From SAR116 cluster bacterium (GTDB lineage Bacteria; Pseudomonadota; Alphaproteobacteria; Puniceispirillales; GCA-002684695), in the NCBI GenBank assembly GCA_002684695.1, contig NYVQ01000038.1:37157-42468 (forward strand): a DNA stretch of 5,312 nt, read 5' to 3'. This document shows positions 1-5,312 of this stretch, piece by piece. Both the position numbers and the translations under genes were made by a program. How positions within the stretch are numbered: position 1 is the first letter of the stretch; every line of letters starts with the position of its first letter. The notes under the pieces are model-generated. The model saw nothing but the letters and a program-made list of their open reading frames with translations, ran no database searches and was not told the DNA's origin.

Positions 1-1395
<1,395 letters not shown>

Positions 1396-1406
1396 TAAAT
1401 TTCTAG

Positions 1407-2666
1407 ATGAAGACTAATCAAAATAGATTTATTAATAATGAAGGTATTGGTTTTATAACAGCATTGATTTATAGCCTTCCATCTATTCCCATTACGTCTG
1501 CTCAATTTATTATATATATCTTAATACCACCCATTTTTTCTGTTATGCCTACTGTTGGTATTGCACTAACCGGTCTTGCAATAATGCTATCAAGAGTTAT
1601 AGACATGATTTCCGATCCCTTAATGGGCACTTTTCTTGATAGACTAGTTTCAAAATTAGGGTGGAAAATCTGGTTGGTTTTAGGCTTTCCACTTATCGCA
1701 ACTGGAATTTATATACTTCTTAATCCTATTAGCGGATTCGAAGTTGCGTCACTTTTTTTTGGTCTTATGACAGTGACACTTGGATGGACATTTTTTTCAA
1801 TTCCATGGTGGAGTATAGGAATTTATATCTCTGGAGATAGTACAAGAAATAGATTTAAAGTTGTTTCTGTAAGAGAATTGCTTACTATACCTGGGATTGT
1901 TTTTGGACTTTTAATTGCTTATTTTTCTGAAATTTCAAGTGAAATTTATTTATTAGTATCCTTATTATTACTGACACCAATATTAATCAAAAAAATTCCA
2001 ATTCCTAAACCTAACTTAAAAGAAAGTAACAGTTTTCTTTTAAGTATTAGAAACCTTTTCAAAACTGACAAAAACTTTAGAAATGTATGTTTGGCTTATT
2101 TTTTTATTGGCTTATCGAATGGAATAACTTCAATATTATTTATATTATTTGTGGAGAATATTATTGGTTTACCGCCTCTTAATTTCTTAATAACATATTT
2201 TGGATCAGCATTTTTAGGTCTCCCTATTATTTACTCACTAGGCTTAAAATTTAGTAAACAAAAAGTTTGGGTATTTTTTATCATTTTAGCATGTATTACT
2301 TTCAGCCCTGTTTATTTTTTAAGTAATGGAGACACATATCAATTTATGATAGTTTGTATATTATCTGGTTTTTGTTTAGGTGCGGACCTAATATTGCCAG
2401 CATCCATTCAAGCAAATATAATATTTAATGCTCAGGAAACAAAAAACACTGTCTTATCTGGAAAAATATACTCTGTATGGTCATTAATTCAAAAATTGTC
2501 TCTGGCATTATCTGCTGGAGTTTGTTTGCCGGCAATCGGATATTTTGGTTTTAATCCCTCTGAAGGGCAATATTTACTTACCCCCCTTTCTTTTGCATAT
2601 GGTATTATGCCTATCATTTTAAGATTGCCAGCAATATTTTTTGCTAGCAATTTAAAAAACAACTAA
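1407..2666 (+). CDS. GPH-type (MFS_2) secondary transporter, substrate unknown
   Basis: This is a predicted inner-membrane cation-coupled symporter of the glycoside-pentoside-hexuronide family, a branch of the major facilitator superfamily. Its 419 residues are mostly hydrophobic, consistent with 11-12 membrane segments, and slightly short for the family (commonly 440-500). The diagnostic loop after the second helix is at about 62-78: SRVIDMISDPLMGTFLDR, matching the family pattern R-x-D-x(3)-DP-x-x-G. A second family block is GADLILPASIQA (325-336), followed by SVWSLIQKLSLALSAG (356-371) and a Pro/Gly-rich last segment. The acidic motif that usually follows (Asp-x-x-Asp-Tyr-Gly-Glu in MelB-like members) is altered here to N337 and F340. 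The ATG at 1407 is the furthest upstream start possible, since an in-frame TAG occupies 1404-1406. The gene begins 11 bases after gyrB with no Shine-Dalgarno sequence. Family membership is fairly sure. Substrate (sugar, organic acid or other) and direction are not readable from the sequence. Confidence 0.85.
   Translation: MKTNQNRFINNEGIGFITALIYSLPSIPITSAQFIIYILIPPIFSVMPTVGIALTGLAIMLSRVIDMISDPLMGTFLDRLVSKLGWKIWLVLGFPLIATGIYILLNPISGFEVASLFFGLMTVTLGWTFFSIPWWSIGIYISGDSTRNRFKVVSVRELLTIPGIVFGLLIAYFSEISSEIYLLVSLLLLTPILIKKIPIPKPNLKESNSFLLSIRNLFKTDKNFRNVCLAYFFIGLSNGITSILFILFVENIIGLPPLNFLITYFGSAFLGLPIIYSLGLKFSKQKVWVFFIILACITFSPVYFLSNGDTYQFMIVCILSGFCLGADLILPASIQANIIFNAQETKNTVLSGKIYSVWSLIQKLSLALSAGVCLPAIGYFGFNPSEGQYLLTPLSFAYGIMPIILRLPAIFFASNLKNN
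2622..2653 (+). repeat. Imperfect inverted repeat (hairpin) at the 3' end of the GPH-type gene
   Basis: Arms at 2622-2634 and 2641-2653 can pair over 13 positions around the 6-base loop TATTTT, with one C-A mismatch and one G-U pair in RNA. The cores are TTGCCAGCAA (2625-2634) and TTGCTAGCAA (2641-2650). Each core is itself palindromic or nearly so, and they differ at one base. The element lies in the last codons of the transporter gene (residues LPAIFFASN), ending 11 bases before its stop. No T-run follows on either strand, so it does not look like an intrinsic terminator. It could be an mRNA-stability or processing element, or chance. Confidence 0.45.
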
Positions 2667-2698
2667 ATTAATCTATATACTGATATAAAAAAAAAATA
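2667..2698 (+). other. 32-base AT-only-like spacer with A10 run and weak -10-like box
   Basis: This spacer between the two transporter genes is almost entirely A and T. It contains TATACT at 2676-2681, five of six matches to a sigma-70 -10 box, but no -35-like hexamer at the right distance. An uninterrupted run of ten A residues sits at 2687-2696, immediately before the ATG at 2699. There is no Shine-Dalgarno sequence. A promoter here would give a leader of only about ten bases. In DNA this AT-rich, such a box is expected by chance, so promoter function is a weak guess. Confidence 0.2.
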
Positions 2699-3946
2699 AT
2701 GAGTATTTTTAGATTAAGCAAAGTCGCAGACATTACTTTTGACCGTACATTTCAAAAGTACTGGCTTGCAAGATTTTCATCTAGTTTATGTCTTGGTACA
2801 CTGAGTGTGTGCGTCTCTTGGCAGATTTACGATATTTCTAGAAACCCTTTGCATCTTGGCCTTGTTGGTTTAACTCAGTTTATTCCTCTAATTCTTTTAG
2901 TTGTTGTTACTGGTTATTGTGCAGATAATTTTAACAGAAAAGTTATCTTTTCTCTTTGTCTATTATTAGAAGCTCTTTTGACATTTTTATTTGTCATTAT
3001 AAATGTCACAGATAATGCTAATATTTTAATTCTATTTATGATATTAATTTTTATTGGAATTGTAAGGGCATTTTTCTCGCCAGCTGCAGCTGCATTTCTA
3101 CCTAATATTGTAAGTAAAAAAGACTTACCTGATGCAGTTGCATTGAGTGCAGTTGCTTGGCAATCTGGTACAATATTCGGACCAGTTTTTGGAGGTTTAC
3201 TCTATGGAGTATCCGTGTTTGCAGGATATTTATTTACTTCTTTAGGTTTATTAGTTGGTTCAATTCTAGTTTTTTCAATTTCTTATATTTATAAACCAAG
3301 GATAAAAAAGACAATTTCATTTGATAATTTAACTGGAGGATTTTCTTATGTTTGGAAAAAGAAAATCCTGTTGGGCGTTATTTCATTAGATCTTTTCGCA
3401 GTACTTATGGCAGGAGCTGTTGCTTTGATGCCAGTTTATGCTAGGGACATACTTGATACAGGCCCTTTAACCCTTGGCTTCCTTCGATCATCTCCTGGTA
3501 TAGGGGCAATTCTTGTAGCTGCAGGTTTGTCCTTTTATTCAATTCAAAAAGCAGGTAAAATTATGTTATATGCAGTTGCTCTTTTTGGTTTGTCAACTTT
3601 CTTTTACGGTCTATCGACAAATGTTGCGCTGTCAATAACTCTCCTATGTTTTGTTGGTGGCTTTGACATGTTAAGTGTATATATTAGAGATATTATTATT
3701 CAATTAGGAACTGAAGATAGTATGAGAGGTAGAGTTAATGCGGTTAATATGATGTTTGTTGGAGCTTCAAATGAATTAGGAGATTTTCGAGCAGGATTAA
3801 TGGCTTCAGGTATAGGTGCCGTACCAGCAGTTGTTTTTGGTGGTGTTGGTGCTATGGGTATTGCAGCTGTTTGGGGTTTGGTTTTTCCTGATTTGCTTAA
3901 AATAAATAAATTGGATAAAAAAGATAAAAGTGATGATTTTAAATGA
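2699..3946 (+). CDS. MFS_3/DHA3-type (EntS-like) major facilitator transporter
   Basis: This is a predicted inner-membrane MFS permease of the group that includes the enterobactin exporter EntS and related drug/metabolite:proton antiporters. At 415 residues it has the usual length. The N-terminal RFSSSLCLGTLSVCVSWQIYD (about 25-45) opens the first helix. MFS motif A is at 72-81 (GYCADNFNRK, with Asp76 and Arg80). A Gly/Pro-rich motif C-like stretch is SGTIFGPVFGGLLYG (156-170). The most diagnostic block is MRGRVNAVNMMFVGASNELG (342-361), followed by DFRAGL and a Gly-rich last helix ending in FPDLLKI. The cytoplasmic tail is short and rich in Lys and Asp (about 401-415). The ATG at 2699 is the first available start, since an in-frame TGA lies at 2681-2683. 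Its stop overlaps the ATG of the acetoacetyl-CoA synthetase gene, suggesting co-translation. The substrate is unknown. The family is mostly of exporters, but export of a compound linked to acetoacetate metabolism would be speculation. Confidence 0.88.
   Translation: MSIFRLSKVADITFDRTFQKYWLARFSSSLCLGTLSVCVSWQIYDISRNPLHLGLVGLTQFIPLILLVVVTGYCADNFNRKVIFSLCLLLEALLTFLFVIINVTDNANILILFMILIFIGIVRAFFSPAAAAFLPNIVSKKDLPDAVALSAVAWQSGTIFGPVFGGLLYGVSVFAGYLFTSLGLLVGSILVFSISYIYKPRIKKTISFDNLTGGFSYVWKKKILLGVISLDLFAVLMAGAVALMPVYARDILDTGPLTLGFLRSSPGIGAILVAAGLSFYSIQKAGKIMLYAVALFGLSTFFYGLSTNVALSITLLCFVGGFDMLSVYIRDIIIQLGTEDSMRGRVNAVNMMFVGASNELGDFRAGLMASGIGAVPAVVFGGVGAMGIAAVWGLVFPDLLKINKLDKKDKSDDFK
3943..3946 (+). 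other. ATGA start-stop overlap (translational coupling site)
   Basis: The last codon of the DHA3-type transporter (TGA, 3944-3946) overlaps the ATG (3943-3945) of the acetoacetyl-CoA synthetase gene. A TAA in the synthetase frame sits directly upstream at 3940-3942, so translation cannot start earlier. No Shine-Dalgarno sequence precedes the ATG; the upstream bases are A-rich with no AGGAGG-like stretch. The arrangement is typical of termination-reinitiation, in which a ribosome finishing one gene starts the next. This would tie synthetase production to translation of the transporter. Confidence 0.75.
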
Positions 3947-5312
3947 AAACTACAAATCATAAAACCCTTTGGAGCCCACCTAAGGAAACACAAAAAAATA
4001 GTAATTTAGTTGAATTTATTAATAAACACGTCTGTGAATTTAAAAATACTAAAAATATTGATTTCCAATCAATTTTGAGTTGGTCTGTACAAAATCCAGA
4101 GAAATTTTGGAACTACGTTTGGGATTACTCCAAAGTAATCGGCACCAAAGGAAAAACTTTACTTAAAGATAAAGATAAAATGCCAGGTGCTAAGTTTTTT
4201 CCGGATTCAAAAATAAATTATGCTGAAAATATATTAAGCAATAAAGATAATATGTTAGCTATAATTTCTGAGAGAGAAGATGGATTAAAATGCAAAATTA
4301 CAATGAAAGAATTAAGAAAGAAAGTTTTGCAAATGGCTGGCTATTTAAAGGAAAACGGTATTAAAAAAGGTGACAGGGTATGTGCTTATATGCCTAATTG
4401 CCCTGAAACAATAATTACAATGTTGGCTACTTCTGCGTTGGGCGCAGTTTTCTCTTCATGTTCAACAGATTTTGGTGTTTCTGGTGTATTGGATAGATTT
4501 AAGCAAATTGAGCCAAAAATTTTGGTTACAGTAGATGGATATTTGTACAATGGAAAAAGAATTTATAGGCATAATGAAGTTCATGAAATTGTGAATGGAT
4601 TAGAAACATTAGAAAATACAGTTGTACTTAAGTATTTAGATAAAAGTGACAATGCAAAGTATTCCTTTAAATTCGATTATTTTGAAACAGTATATTTTTC
4701 TGTGCCCATAAAAAAATTTGCAAGTGTAAATTTTAATGATCCTTTATACATTGTCTTTTCTTCAGGCACAACAGGAGCACCTAAATGTATTGTCCATGGT
4801 GCTGGAGGAGTTCTTCTTCAACATGCCAAAGAACATAAATTACATGCAAACATAAAAGAGGGTGACAAAGTCTTTTATTTTTCAACTTGTGGATGGATGA
4901 TGTGGAACTGGCTTGTTGGATCACTGTTTTCAAAAGCTACTGTAATCCTCTACGAAGGCAGTCCTTTTTTTGAAGGGCCTATGAAGCTGTGGGATCTTGC
5001 TGAGAATGAGAATATAACTCTGTTTGGAACATCAGCAAAGTATATTGATGCTTTAAGAAAGTCTGGTTATAGGCCAAATCTAAATAAAAAATTAAACCAT
5101 TTGAAATGTTTGTGTTCTACTGGCTCACCATTATCTCCAGAAGGCTTTCAGTATATAAGTCAGCATATAAAATCTGATATGCAAATAGGATCTATTTCAG
5201 GTGGAACTGATATCTTATCATGTTTTGTGCTAAACAATCCTTTGGATGATGTTGTATCTGGAGAAATCCAAGGAATTGGTCTTGGTATGTCTGTAGAAGT
5301 ATTCGATCATAA
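3943..5312 (+). CDS. Acetoacetyl-CoA synthetase (acetoacetate-CoA ligase), 3' end outside window
   Basis: This cytoplasmic enzyme joins acetoacetate to CoA using ATP, by way of an acyl-adenylate, giving acetoacetyl-CoA and AMP. It belongs to the ANL (acyl-CoA synthetase) superfamily. The frame stays open to the window edge: 456 codons are visible of roughly 650 usual for the family, so the C-terminal domain with its catalytic Lys is missing. An ACAS_N-type N-terminal region spans about 40-100, with NPEKFWNYVWDYSKVIG and FFPDSKINYAENIL. The AMP-binding domain follows. It carries SSCSTDFGVSGVLDRFKQIEPK (171-192), the ATP-binding loop SSGTTGAPK (273-281), TCGWMMWNW (315-323) and SGGTD (419-423). 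The phrases GVLDRFKQIEPK and ISGGTDILSCFV favour acetoacetyl-CoA synthetase over acetyl-CoA synthetase. The start is fixed by an in-frame TAA just upstream. The gene lies last in a run of same-strand genes and overlaps the preceding transporter by four bases. The usual symbol would be acsA or aacS, but naming varies, so none is given. Confidence 0.93.
   Translation, partial: MKTTNHKTLWSPPKETQKNSNLVEFINKHVCEFKNTKNIDFQSILSWSVQNPEKFWNYVWDYSKVIGTKGKTLLKDKDKMPGAKFFPDSKINYAENILSNKDNMLAIISEREDGLKCKITMKELRKKVLQMAGYLKENGIKKGDRVCAYMPNCPETIITMLATSALGAVFSSCSTDFGVSGVLDRFKQIEPKILVTVDGYLYNGKRIYRHNEVHEIVNGLETLENTVVLKYLDKSDNAKYSFKFDYFETVYFSVPIKKFASVNFNDPLYIVFSSGTTGAPKCIVHGAGGVLLQHAKEHKLHANIKEGDKVFYFSTCGWMMWNWLVGSLFSKATVILYEGSPFFEGPMKLWDLAENENITLFGTSAKYIDALRKSGYRPNLNKKLNHLKCLCSTGSPLSPEGFQYISQHIKSDMQIGSISGGTDILSCFVLNNPLDDVVSGEIQGIGLGMSVEVFDH

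Noticed and set aside
2622..2653. Intrinsic terminator at the end of the GPH-type transporter gene
   Set aside because: The hairpin is real as a pattern, but the bases after it on the + strand are A-rich, and no T-run follows on either strand.
3917..3923. AAAAAAG heptamer resembling a -1 frameshift slippery site
   Set aside because: The zero-frame codons are AAA AAA GAT starting at 3917, which is the wrong phase for X-XXY-YYZ slippage. It lies in an ordinary Lys/Asp-rich tail with no downstream structure noticed.
3700..3993. 97-codon open frame on the minus strand
   Set aside because: It lies antisense to the 3' end of the DHA3-type transporter and the start of the synthetase gene. Its translation is low-complexity Pro/Thr/Ala-rich and resembles no family, as expected for a shadow of Gly-rich membrane codons.

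Overview
The window reads as a compact, AT-rich bacterial chromosome segment with four genes, all on the + strand and separated by 11 bases, 32 bases and a 4-base overlap. The GyrB sequence resembles alphaproteobacterial GyrB, including the insert after the TOPRIM domain. With the low GC, near-absent intergenic DNA and lack of recognisable Shine-Dalgarno sites, this suggests a streamlined, possibly marine, alphaproteobacterium. That placement is an inference from remembered family sequences, not from a search. The standard bacterial code fits: TGG encodes Trp, and TGA and TAA are used as stops.

Layout. Positions 1-1395 hold the C-terminal 464 residues of DNA gyrase subunit B (gyrB), whose start lies upstream. 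Positions 1407-2666 hold a 419-residue transporter of the glycoside-pentoside-hexuronide (GPH, MFS_2) type. Positions 2699-3946 hold a 415-residue MFS_3/DHA3-type transporter related to the EntS exporter group. Positions 3943-5312 hold the first 456 codons of an acetoacetyl-CoA synthetase, cut by the window edge. Every internal start is fixed by an in-frame stop just upstream. There is no gap over 300 bases, and I see no tRNA, rRNA, CRISPR array, insertion sequence or attachment site.

How they may work together. The overlap between the DHA3-type transporter and the synthetase is good evidence that those two are co-translated. No intrinsic terminator is visible anywhere, so all four genes could be read through from gyrB. 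The synthetase would activate acetoacetate to acetoacetyl-CoA for carbon assimilation. The two transporters may import or export metabolites, but nothing in the sequence identifies their substrates.

I did not find an undescribed system. The points most worth a second look are a strong imperfect hairpin at the end of the GPH-type gene, a degenerate GPH motif in the same protein, and the transporter-synthetase coupling.
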